A stretch of 64,000 nt of DNA, taken from NCBI GenBank assembly GCA_032622095.1, contig CP136063.1:117326723-117390722 (forward strand), given 5' to 3'. Shown here in pieces: positions 21,390 to 31,851 of this stretch; the stretch's first letter is position 1; the number at the start of each line of letters is the position of its first letter. The notes below the pieces were generated by a model. The model saw nothing but the letters and a program-made list of their open reading frames with translations. It was not told the origin of the DNA and did no database searches. Position numbers and translations under genes: made by a program. This DNA is from Siphonodentalium dalli. Lineage: Eukaryota > Mollusca > Scaphopoda > Gadilida > Siphonodentaliidae.

Positions 21390-22122
21390 GCATGTATGCC
21401 GGGGTGGGTGTGTTGTCGATGGGACCAAAAATAAATTCCGCAACTCCAAATCTTTTTTTCTGCATGTTTTTTGACTGTTTTTGCAATGAGTTTGGCTTAA
21501 AGGTACTAAATCCTATCAGACATTCCTAAATTACTATTTCTTTGGCTTCGGGGTTATTAAGTAGTTTAAACAGAAAACTCGAGCGGTAATAATTTACTAT
21601 ATCTATATCTGATCACGCTGAGCTTTGACAGGTAGGTTCCTTGACTCGATTCAAATATGTTTTAACCCCGAAGCCAAATAAATACTAATTTAGGAGCGTC
21701 TGAACGGACTGAGTACCTTTAAACACAGTAGAAGAAGAGAAATAATGTAATTCTAACTGCTAAACTGGCTGCAGGCAGTTATCGTGTTGTATTTTGTTGC
21801 AAATTTTGAAATCCAAGATGGCCGCTGGCAGCCATGTTTTTTTTAGCCGATTGAACCCAAAATGACACATTCCTATTTACATGTTATGTTAACATCCATG
21901 AATGCATATAAATTCATATACAGCTGCTTACAGTGAATTTCCCCCCCCCACCCTCGCAAATCTCTGTTTTAGTGATAAAAGGGGGGTTGGGTGTCCAAAT
22001 ATGGTCGAAAAAACTGCCGAAAACAGAAAAACAATTTGGATGTGGGGGTGAGTGAGTCCCAACTAGGGTCGAAAAGTAAAAATCAGCATACGTGCCTGAA
22101 TTATTTTCCGAGCTCCCCCTTA
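21390..22122 (+). repeat. Interspersed repeat R1, copy 2, interrupted by a MITE
   Basis: Homologous to 8675-9165, same orientation. The MITE at 21501-21718 interrupts it; on either side the R1 landmarks resume (AGAAATAATGTAATTCTAAC, CCAAGATGGCCGCTGGCAG). Confidence 0.8.
21497..21722. mobile_element. piggyBac-type MITE with TTAA target duplication
   Basis: A 218-bp element (21501-21718) flanked on both sides by TTAA. Its ends are inverted repeats of nearly 60 bp, AGGTACTAAATCC... and ...GGACTGAGTACCT, extending to GGCTTCGGGGTTA. TTAA duplication is the piggyBac superfamily hallmark. No transposase. It is younger than the R1 copy it interrupts. Confidence 0.8.
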
Positions 22123-22649
22123 TCCAGTTAGGATTATCTCTTAACCAAAATATGGTAATACAGACCAAATAAGGAATTTACTATGATAGTATTGTGAGTT
22201 GTAAGTTGTAGATGTACCAAACACAAATCTAAATTTATAAGGAAACGATGTATTATCGTATTTTTGCTCGACTTGCATTTTCTCTGACACAAAGCGTGTT
22301 TTGTGAATAATATCACATTCATATAATAATTATGCTATACTATATATAATAGTATCTTCTTGAGGAAATTATCATAATTTGATAAATGTTATTTCTAAAC
22401 TATAACCTAAATGAAGGCCGCCCTCCCCGAAGTCATGAAGAATGTGATTACTCACACCCCCACACATGATGGGTATTTCACCTGTCATCAAACCATGCTA
22501 CATGTATGACATGCCTGCAATAATGTTTTCTTTGTTTGAAATCCTATATGTCGTGGCCAGTACATTGAAAAGATTTATATCCAGAACAATATGTGATATT
22601 TCAAGTAAATCTATAGATGTACATGTCATTTCATATACTAGTGCATGTC

Positions 22650-22879
22650 CAAGTCTTGAAATGGAGTGTACCTGTCATTCGCAGAATGAGGTCCCCATAA
22701 TTTATTGATGGTACTGATGGTACCCCGCACAGTGGGCTAGCATCACCAATAACACCATCTGGAGAGGTTCACAGAGGGTGAATTTGGTGATGCTAGCCCA
22801 CTATGTGGGGTACCATAACTAAATTCTTCCTCTGGGGACCTCATTCTGCAAATGCCTGACACACTATTTCAAGGCTTGT
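22650..22879. mobile_element. Fold-back element, nested hairpin
   Basis: Outer arms CAAGTCTTGAAATGG...GCAGAATGAGGTCCCC pair with GGGGACCTCATTCTGC...ATTTCAAGGCTTG. The inner 31-bp arms (GGTACCCCGCACAGTGGGCT and complement) are nearly perfect. The loop is about 35 bp. Non-coding. Confidence 0.78.
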
Positions 22880-25790
22880 TGGTATCATTTTATAAGACCT
22901 GTATGTTATATTTTATAGAGGACGGTCAGCTAGAAGTCTTGATGTGGAAGTAAATTGACTGGAAGACATACACTGGACCAAAGTTGGAACTTGGATGTAT
23001 TCAATTTACAACTGTAAGTTTTTATATAAATACGCATCACTTAGAAGATGTATAATCTGATTTGACGCCCCCTAAATTAATATTTCTTCAGCTTCTGGTT
23101 TAAATAATATTTTATTTGAGTTGAGGATCCTATCCCTCAAAGCTCTGAGTTATCAAATTTGTTAATTTTATCCACCTCGATTATTTGTCAGCCTACCAAA
23201 CATTCCACTGACTTCTTCTTGAAATATGCAGATATACAAGATATTGAGAGGTCTCGCAAGGTCATCCCCCATCAATTTCGGAAGATAACATGATGAAAAG
23301 TAATGTTGGATGACTATTGGCTTTCGGTGTAAATTTCCGTTGTTGTTCATGTTGTAACTGGATGATCCGGGGACAATCAGATCAGATTGTGCACCTTTAA
23401 CAAAAAGCCTTATGTTGTATGTTTGTTGAATTTATGTCTAAATTCCCTACCTATGGAACAGAGTCCAAACAAATAATGTCTAGCAGATTGTGTACTTCTA
23501 AGTGTCATGGTATGGAATAAGACTAAATAAAATAATACATGTGAAGGGTAACTGGAGATTAAAAAAACAGGGGCAATTGGGGGGGGGGTGAATAATCACC
23601 GCATTTTGCACTTTAATTCACAGAATACTGATGACACTATATAAACCATAGCCATGATAGCCTTATAAATGGCCTGGTAAATATCCAATAACCTGATGTG
23701 CTTTTAAAGACAAATTAAAGTGATGTGAAACAATCCAGTGAGGTGTTCCCGGACCTGCTGATGGAATAATAAACAATCAAAATAAGTTATCCAAATAGTC
23801 AGAAAACAACATCATTGTTATAAACAAATTAAACTCAGTGACTAGTATAATAGTATTGGGACAATCATTTTAGTAATGGTTATACTCAATAAGGTGCCCT
23901 GAATAAAGTAGTAAATGTTTACATTTGTGCGTGGTTCAACCGTTGTATTCTCTGAAATGCTACAGTGGATATGGTTGGTTTTTTTTAGCTTTTAGTTCTT
24001 AATCTCCGGTTTTTGCTACATAATTCAAGTGGGGATAGTGTTTGGATACTAACTGATTGTTTATATGCACCCATATATGCCTGTTTAAAAAAGGGGATGT
24101 ATTATGCTGCATGTCTGTATGTTAGTTCGCTTTTGGATTCCAGATGTCAGATGGTAACTTTAGATAGTCTCAACTGATTTGAATGAAATTTGAAATGTGT
24201 GTGTTTTAATGTACAAAATACAGGTCCAGTTTGAGTTTTGGTTCAGCACGTCAATTGCACCAGAGTTAAAGGCCTTTTGTTGGAATTCCCATGGGCATAT
24301 TTTGCCATGCCCTAACAATGCTTTTAGTATTCAAAGAAATAAATCTGCAATATATGTCTTTAAATCTGACTTTTCCTAAACATAGTATTTTATGCATTTC
24401 TTTTCAGAGTATGTTCGTTCACTGGCATTGGAAACTTTAGTATCAGAATGTGCACAGCATACAGAGGAGGCATTGTGTTATCTGTGCAGATACAATATGT
24501 TATTCGTCAACTTTTCATTTATAAATATTGCACCACAATATACAAGTGTGGTGCAGCCTGTGGGAAGTTAGTAACATGCTATGCTGTCAAGTGCTGCTAT
24601 ATTCATCAGATGCCAATATAAAGGAGTTTGCTGATCTTTAAATTTATACTGCATGGCAGGTGTAAAACAGATGAGCTGTCATTCTTGGGAATGTTCAATA
24701 TAAGAAGGGTGTGATGAACTATATATTAAGTGTTAATTCATTGCAATTGTTGCGATGGTGAGGTGTACACAGACATCAGGAATATACACTGCTGTGGAAG
24801 AATGGCTAGGATGACAATTATTCCTCCTGGATATGTTTGAATTAAAGTTTAATTTCCAAAATCTCACTGTGTCTTCATTGATGTTTATCTTAAAACTTCA
24901 TTCAACATTGATTCAACCAATTATGTCATTTGGACAATTTACTTCATCTTCGACTCTTAATTTTGGTTGCTTATGATATGATTCATGAATGGGGTGGCCC
25001 TCACATGTGCAGGCAAATTACATGCCTCAATTTAAGGTTACTGATAGCACTTAAATGGTAGAATAGTCCTAAGAGGTTTGTGATTTCAGGAAATTTTACA
25101 TGTAATTTGCCACATCTTGCAGCATCTTGTGGAATTTAGTTCTATGCCATCATGCACACTTGAAAAATTTATCACAAAATTATGTGAGAAACGCTTGACT
25201 GTTTGCGTACCAACTGTTTCTATCATAATAATTTCAGGACTGTGTAAACAGTAAATAAGTGATAACCGTAAACAAAAGAATTACATGGTCACCGTTTATT
25301 TTCTGTTTACTTGGCAACCAACATTATTATGGTAGAAACCATCAAAAATAATGGGTTTTCGTATAATTTAAGATTTGACCAATTGGCAAAAAGAACCCAT
25401 ATACATGTACATGTATGTTTGTGGGAGGGTATGAAAGCCATACTATAGAAATTTGATAGCCTGTAGTATGCAATTGATCAGCTGAATTTTTGTTCTGGAA
25501 ATGGAATCTGGTGGCATCTGTTTCAGACTGTCTAAAGTCTTTTTCTAATTAGCCCTTTAATTTATCAATGGATTGGTAATTATAATGAAAATCAATTTAT
25601 GACTTGAGTCATAAATTAATTTTAATTATAATTTTACATGTCAAACTTGGAAAACCAAATTCATTCATGTGTTGCATATATTTTGTTGACTATGGATATG
25701 GTACAATAAATGGGTGGATTTAGTGTACAGTACCCTTAAAGGTTGCATAAGTATGTTGTATGGCACATTTATCAATAAATTGTGAAAAAA
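22880..25790. other. Intronic stretch without a supported gene
   Basis: Mostly AT-rich unique-looking sequence with a G9 run near 23582. A splice-acceptor-like TTTCTTTTCAG at 24397-24407 opens a ~52-codon frame, but nothing recognisable is encoded. Confidence 0.4.
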
Positions 25791-25794
25791 GGAA

Positions 25795-26122
25795 CTTTTT
25801 GGTCAAGACCAAAATTGGTTTTTATCAAAACCAAAATTGGTTTCATATATAAAACCAGTTTGTGTTTTGATCAAAACCAGTTGGCGCTTGTTATTTGGTT
25901 TTGATCAAAACCTAATGGCTACATATATGGGACCAAAGTTCAAAACCAATTTTGGTTTTGATCGAAACCAAATATTCATGCAATTTGGTTTTGATCAAAA
26001 CCAATTTTGGTTTATCCAAACCAGTTGGCGCTTGGTATTTGGTTTTGATCAAAACCTAATTTGGTTACATATATGGGACAAAGTTCAAAACCAAATTTGG
26101 TATTTTAAAAAACCAAAACGTT
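25795..26122. repeat. Array of GGTTTTGATCAAAACC palindromes
   Basis: The 16-bp perfect palindrome or close variants occurs about six times in 330 bp, with further half-sites (CAAAACCAATTTTGGTTT). A ~150-bp unit containing CCAGTTGGCGCTTG and TACATATATGGGAC is present twice (about 25878 and 26022). Confidence 0.75.
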
Positions 26123-26429
26123 TAAGAGTGTAAGCGATAATTGCAGAGAAAAAAGTTTTTGACTTTCAGAGAATATTCCCCAAAAAATAATTGGTACATA
26201 TGACTGGCCAGTTTTAGCGATGATGTATGAGTCACCCTAATTTAGACAGGTGTATGGAGTATGCATTATTATGTTCCTCTGGTTATTATTTGTTCCAGCG
26301 TCATAGCACATTAACATGACCACTTCAATAGGGGTGATATATTTTAGTTTACGTTGACTTACTTTAGAAATGATGATGTCATATTTGTAATGAGCATGTC
26401 TCCCTTCAGGCCTTTTTAGAACCTAGAAC

Positions 26430-26555
26430 GTTTAATCAACGTGTTGATTAAATCATAATCAGATATCATGGTTTTACATTGTTGAGTATTCGTTACTCAA
26501 CCGTTGAATACAAACCGCTCAATACATTATCACTCAGCATGTTGAGTAGAGATTT
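26430..26555. repeat. Cluster of TTGAGTA / TACTCAA motifs
   Basis: Short complementary motifs (ATCAACGTGTTGAT, GTTGAGTATTCGTTACTCAAC, ATGTTGAGTAG) recur within 125 bp. Non-coding. Confidence 0.5.
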
Positions 26556-26595
26556 TAATCGACACGATTTTCAGTGTATTAGATAGCAATACAAT

Positions 26596-26820
26596 ATGCC
26601 CTATCACTAACTCGCGGCCATTTTGGATCCACCAGGTCCGGTTCCGTGGTTTCATAGATTCATCCAGCCCCGGTTCCGTGGTTTCAGTGCTACATGTCAA
26701 AGTTTTGGAGTAGCATTTCCATATATGGAGCTTTTGAATTATTAATATATGGAAAGTTAAGTAAAACAACGGAACCGGACCTGGTGGATCCAAAATGGCC
26801 GCGAGTTAGTGATAGGGCAT
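26596..26820. mobile_element. Fold-back element with 58-bp arms
   Basis: Arms 26596-26653 (ATGCCCTATCACTAACTCGC...) and 26763-26820 are near-perfect inverted copies. The left arm's inner motif CCGGTTCCGTGGTTTCA is repeated once more in the loop. It ends 41 bp before the candidate micro-exon. Confidence 0.85.
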
Positions 26821-26861
26821 ATATTATGATATGCTAGCAGCTCAAAACAACTTATTTTCAG

Positions 26862-26889
26862 GAAAAAAGAAACCGGAACATGTCGAACT
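26862..26889 (+). CDS. Candidate juxtamembrane micro-exon of the FN3 protein
   Basis: A 28-base exon between TTATTTTCAG and GTGAGT. In the phase set by the TM exon it reads RKKKPEHVE, a basic stop-transfer sequence directly after the helix. The fit of phase, charge and splice signals is good, but the exon is short and the intron before it is 9.7 kb, so chance is not excluded. It ends in phase 2; no following exon is recognised before the inverted duplication starts at 27856. Confidence 0.5.
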
Positions 26890-27841
26890 GTGAGTATACG
26901 TGTATACTTCTATGAACGAACATGCCAGTCATTGTCAGTACAACTCTACCATGAATATCTGCACGAACATTGCAATGTACATTGTAATTTAAGAACACAT
27001 GTCTTACTCTGAGAAGCTACGATGAAAGCACTTGACACGAGCATATTTATGACCAAGTAATATTATGATATTGGTTTAATTTACTCCACAACTGACCATT
27101 TATCACGAAAACATATCAAGATAGTGTTACATTTTATACAAACAAAAAGGCCATATTAGATTAAACGATACTGCCACACTATGATTCCATTTAAAGGGGT
27201 ACTGTACGCCATTTTCAATAAATTCCCGGTGATAACAACGATCTATTATCGATACTATATAGAAATATAAGTAATTTGAGTCGAAGATGTATTCTGTAAA
27301 CGCTCAGGTTAATAGGCTATCTTAAAATTTAATAATTTAAAAGTTAATAATTTAATATAAATTGATTTTATGGCTCCAGCCATAAAATGGCGTCTCTTAA
27401 AATTGGAATTTCCGTGTACAAAACGTAATCAAATTATAATTGAGGGATACTGGATTAATAAAACAATTGCACACACGATCGTTTGAAACATTATGGTTAT
27501 ACGGGGAGAAAACCCAAGCCACTCATTGACTAGTGACCATACACTAACTTAAATGAGTATATGGGACTGCTAAGCATATAATATAATGTTTATTTGATTC
27601 ATTTGGTTGAAAACTGTACAAAAATTACTCGACAACGACAATTTGTATTTTTGCATTCCGGTAAATTTGCCATCCATAACAATACTTCGTACTCAACAGA
27701 CTTTCAAAAAATGGAAAAGTTGTTACCTTATTCTCCGACTCGGGGATTATAGAAACCAACAACAACATCTTGGGTACAGTACCCCTTTAACAAAGATGAA
27801 AGCAATTAATAACATATTTAATAAATAGAGCATGGCTTGGA
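26890..27841. other. Non-coding stretch before the inverted duplication
   Basis: No exon or recognisable element is supported. Contains a GGTACTGTACGCC segment near 27199 and its approximate complement GGTACAGTACCCC near 27773, which may bound another palindromic element of about 575 bp. Confidence 0.4.
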
Positions 27842-27942
27842 GTGAAATACGCCGATATAGTGCATAGTGAGGTTGTGTAGTTCACGACGCGAAGCGGAGT
27901 GAACTACACAACCGCACTATGCACTATATCGGCGTATTTCAC
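27842..27942. repeat. 44-bp-arm hairpin at the outer edge of the left arm
   Basis: 27842-27885 and 27899-27942 are inverted copies with one mismatch, loop of 13 bp. The inverted duplication begins inside the left stem, at 27856. The mirrored hairpin in the right arm (about 51746-51832) is cut short. Confidence 0.9.
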
Positions 27943-28009
27943 GACAAGTCATGCTCTAATTATTATATTGTATCGAACAAATGCAGAAATTAAAGGCAAA
28001 CCAGTGGGC

Positions 28010-28440
28010 AAACACCATTTTTTTAAAAAGAAAAACAAATAATAGGTAAAAAAAAAAAATTTGTTTTTAAATTCGTCTTTGTTCAGGTTTGTTTGTTTGT
28101 TGTTTTTTAATTAATTCTTTGTAATTTTTTTTTTCTTTCAATGTTTGTTTTCCTGTTTTTAAAAAAACTTTGGCTGCCTGTTTGTTGTTTTTTTTAATTA
28201 TTTTTTGTTGTTTTTTTTATTATTTTTATTTGTGGTAAATGTTTATTTATTGTTTGTTTATTTTTCATGTTTGTTTTCCTGTTTTAAAATTTTTTTTTTT
28301 TTTTAAATTCCCCTTTGTTCAGGTTTGTTTGTTTTTTAAAATTAATTTTTTTGTTGTAATTGTTTTTTTTTTTCAAATTTTTTTTCCTGTTTTTTTTTAG
28401 ACTTTGCCTGCCTGTTTGTTGTTTGACCAAACTCAAGAAC
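28010..28440 (+). repeat. T-rich low-complexity tract in left arm
   Basis: Runs of T interrupted by GTTTGTTTGTTG and TTTTCCTG phrases. Two phrases (TTTGTTCAGGTTTGTTTG and TTTTCCTGTTTT) recur, suggesting local tandem duplication. The mirror is 51250-51680. Confidence 0.8.
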
Positions 28441-29241
28441 ATTTAGACCAATGTCAACACATTTCAAACACTTACCCACTCTTAATTGGTGCCCGGACGA
28501 ACGAAGAATGTATTAAATTTGGTCATTTATTAGTATAAGTCGCTCTTGTACACGGAACTATCAGAATAATTGAGCCGCGAAATTATTGATTATTTTCGAA
28601 CCGAGCGGTCACGTGACTCTGATCGGAAGCAAAGAATTTACGGCTACAAAAAAAAGTGTACCCAACTCCGGAAACATGAACGTATGATTGGTGTTATTGG
28701 GCCATGAAAATCTGCAGTAGCGTGTTTTTTCAACGCTTAGTATACAGCATAGGGGTATTATTTATTTACAAGAGACAGCTAAAACAAGCTGTAATCGGCA
28801 AATTGTATTCTCGGTTCATTTTATTAGTTGTTCGGATACGGCAACCGATCACACGTTTTAGTATAGGAATGTGGTATCGCGAACTTAGGAAACGCAACGG
28901 GACTCCAGAGAAAACCTTTGTAATTTTGATTTAGCAGTAGGAAACTACTATTTTCAACTTTTACTAAGTTCAGACAATTGATGTTCGCCTTACTGAAGCT
29001 TTAATTTGGATCAGCGGCGAAATAACAAGTAGTTTCAGAACAAAGTTTGATGTAGTGTTCGTTACTATTTTTAGTAGTCAAAACTACATATGCATAGTGC
29101 ACGATGGGAGATACTTGAAGGCGTAGTATACAACTACGACTAATAGAGTCGAGTAGCCAACCAATCGGAAAGCTTGATTTCAATAACAAAGTCACGTGAG
29201 ATACAATATACCCATATAACGACATGAGTGTGTTTAATAGG

Positions 29242-29348
29242 GTTGTTGATACGGCACGAGGGTTAGAGTGGAAGGATAGAACGAGAGGCACATTCTCGAG
29301 CTCTATCCTTCCGCAATGGCACAAATGCCGTATATATATATCAGCAAC
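29242..29348. repeat. Imperfect hairpin in left arm
   Basis: GTTGTTGATACGGCA pairs with TGCCGTATATATATATCAGCAAC, and the inner GGAAGGATAGAACGAGAG with CTCGAGCTCTATCCTTCC around a 6-base loop. The mirror is near 50340-50447. Confidence 0.7.
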
Positions 29349-30105
29349 GCAATTATCTCAGTATCGTTCTGGGTTTACAACTCATTAGTCTTATAATCCA
29401 TATATTAAACAAATACACGCTCACAATGTTTATTTAAAGCAAATACCCGTCCTGATTTGTCATGTGTGATGATGCTTTTATTTTATATTTTCGGTTTCTT
29501 GTTGAGGCGAACGTCATGCCCGTCACTTGACGTCAACAAGGTACGCATGGAGCATACGTTCCGCATGAGTTTGTAAATATGGAACAGAAATAACACTGCA
29601 CTTCTAGGAACAAACGTGTAACCAAATTTAAAAACTAATTACATACCATTCTACATATAATGTCGACGGAAGTGAAAGAGGCGGTGGGTGTTCGATTGTT
29701 TGCGTTCTTTATGCAAGTTTGTTGTCATTGACGTATGGAACACGAGTTTAAGATACATTTCAAAGACATATTAAATATAGAGGATATCCAACGGATCCTA
29801 TAAATTCGGGTCAAAGCGTCATTCGAAAGAGTTTCGATAGCTCTTTCCGGGATGATAGGCCGATTTTCCGGCAAACGGCGCCTTCCCGGTTTTTTTCGAA
29901 TCCGAAAATCACGAAAATCGGGGAATTCTGTTTTCCGGATCCTAAGATCCGATCCGCCGTTAAAAAAAAAAGTTTAAAACGCGTTTCCAGACATTACGAT
30001 GTCATTCCTGAAAAAAATATTAGGACCCAAGATGGGGAAAAAATTGAGAACTCAAATATTGCGGGTTCAAAGATATTCCCCAATGCCCGGAGCGAGCGAC
30101 GCTGA

Positions 30106-31850
30106 TCCGGCCTGATCCGGGCTTTTTCGAGCTGGATTTCTTGGATCGGTCGATCCCATAAGGTGGACGGTGGCCATATGAACGTCCACTCATAATTTGG
30201 TGTCGCAATGTCCAAAGAATTCGCAGTGACAGCGTTTTACGTAAAATCGCGATCGGTTTTGCTGAATCCTGGCTCGCATATATGGTAGCCAGGTTAGAAA
30301 TGATTGAACTGTAGTACTCTCTGTGCGCCCATAATGGGACAAAATCCCACTTAAAATTATCAATAACTGCAAAAGCAAGGCCGCACAATACAATAGCGTC
30401 CATTTAACTTAATAATTGTCCACAACAGAGTGCACAATAATAGATTCCCCATTGAAATGAAACCCGACAAATTCCCCAATATCGCGTAAGATTGACTCCT
30501 ATATATGGTAGCTACATAGAGTTTAGTTTTGGTGGGGAATTGAAATAATAACTCACATATTAGCTCTAATCGTGAGGTTATTTGGCCATATCGTATTTGT
30601 GAACATATGTGCGGAAGTATCGGTGACATTTGTGATCGCCCCGTGTGACTATAGATGGGTTCTATAAATATGGGATGCATTTTTTGTCACATTGGGGATT
30701 TTCTCGGATTAGTATTCGTGGGGAATCGGAATAATAGGTCCTTTCAATAACGGCAAAAGCAACGCTGTACAATACAATAGCGCCAATTTAACTTAACAAT
30801 TGTCCACAATAGAGGGCACACCATTCGATTCCGCATTGAAACGAAACCCGACAAATTCCCCAATATCGCGTAAGATTGACTCCTATAAATGGTAGCCAGT
30901 TTAGAAATGAATGAACTGTAGTGCTCTCTGTGCGCCCATAATGGGACAAAACCCCACTTAAAATTATCAATAACTGCAAAAGCAAGGCTGCACAATACAA
31001 TAGCGTCCATTTATCTTAATAATTGTCCACAATAGAGGGCACAACAATCGATTCCCCATTGAAACGAAACCCGACAAATTCCCCAAATTGACTCATATAC
31101 ATGGTAGCTACCTATGATTTAGTTTTGGTGGGGAATTGAAATAATAACTAACATATTAGCGATAATCGTGAGGTTATTTGGCCATATCGTATTTGTAAAC
31201 ATATGTGCGGAAGTATCGGTAACATTTGTGATCGCCCCGTGTGACTATAGATGGGTTCTATAAATATGGGATGCATTTTTTGTCACATTGAGGATTTTCT
31301 CGAATTTAGTATTCGTGGGGAATCGGAATAAAAAGTCCTTTTTGAACGGGTTTTCTCGGATTGGTGATTTGACGGCGAGGGTGGGTGGCCGCCTCAAATA
31401 CCCATAGATACATCCCACACTCACATAAATGGGGGGGGGGGGGTGCCACCCGATTGATTCCTCTCTATATCATAATAATAGCGATGATATCCGGCCTAAT
31501 CCGGGTTCTTCCGAGCAAGATTTCTTGGATTGGTAGATTACATAAGATGGCCGGTGGCCATATGAACGTCCACTCATAATTTGGTGTCGCAATGTTCAAA
31601 TAATTCGCAGTGACGGCGTTTTACGTAAAATCGCGATCGATTTTCTGAATCCTGGCTCGCATATATGGTAGCCAGTTTAGAAATGAATGAACTGTAGTTC
31701 ACTCTGTGCCCCATAATGGGACAAAATCCCACTTAAAATTATCAATAACCGCAAAAGCAAGGCTGCACAATACAATAGCGTCAATTTAACTTAAGAATTG
31801 TCCACAATAGAGGGCACACCATTCGATTCCCCATTGAAACGAAACCCGAC
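30106..31850 (+). repeat. Direct repeats of ~1.4-kb period in left arm
   Basis: 30106-30410 matches 31490-31790 (CATATGAACGTCCACTCATA, GCGTTTTACGTAAAATCGCG, GCTCGCATATATGGTAGCCA). A sub-unit containing ACAATACAATAGCG and ATTGTCCACAA is present four times (about 30384, 30769, 30993 and 31768). ACGTAAAA/TTTTACGT gives a palindromic core. Non-coding by appearance; open frames here are short and drift between copies. Confidence 0.75.
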
Positions 31851-31851
31851 A

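Noticed and set aside
22918-22955. Possible short last exon (after TTTTATAG) of the FN3 gene
   Set aside because: Only about 11 codons before a stop, no further support.
24408-24567. Possible alternative terminal exon of the FN3 gene after a good TTTCTTTTCAG acceptor
   Set aside because: Phase fits the TM exon and stays open ~52 codons, but the peptide resembles nothing and no polyA signal is close.
29994-31010. Several 60-127-codon frames repeated in both arms (minus strand left, plus strand right)
   Set aside because: They overlap one another in different frames, vary between the internal direct repeats and show no conserved motif.
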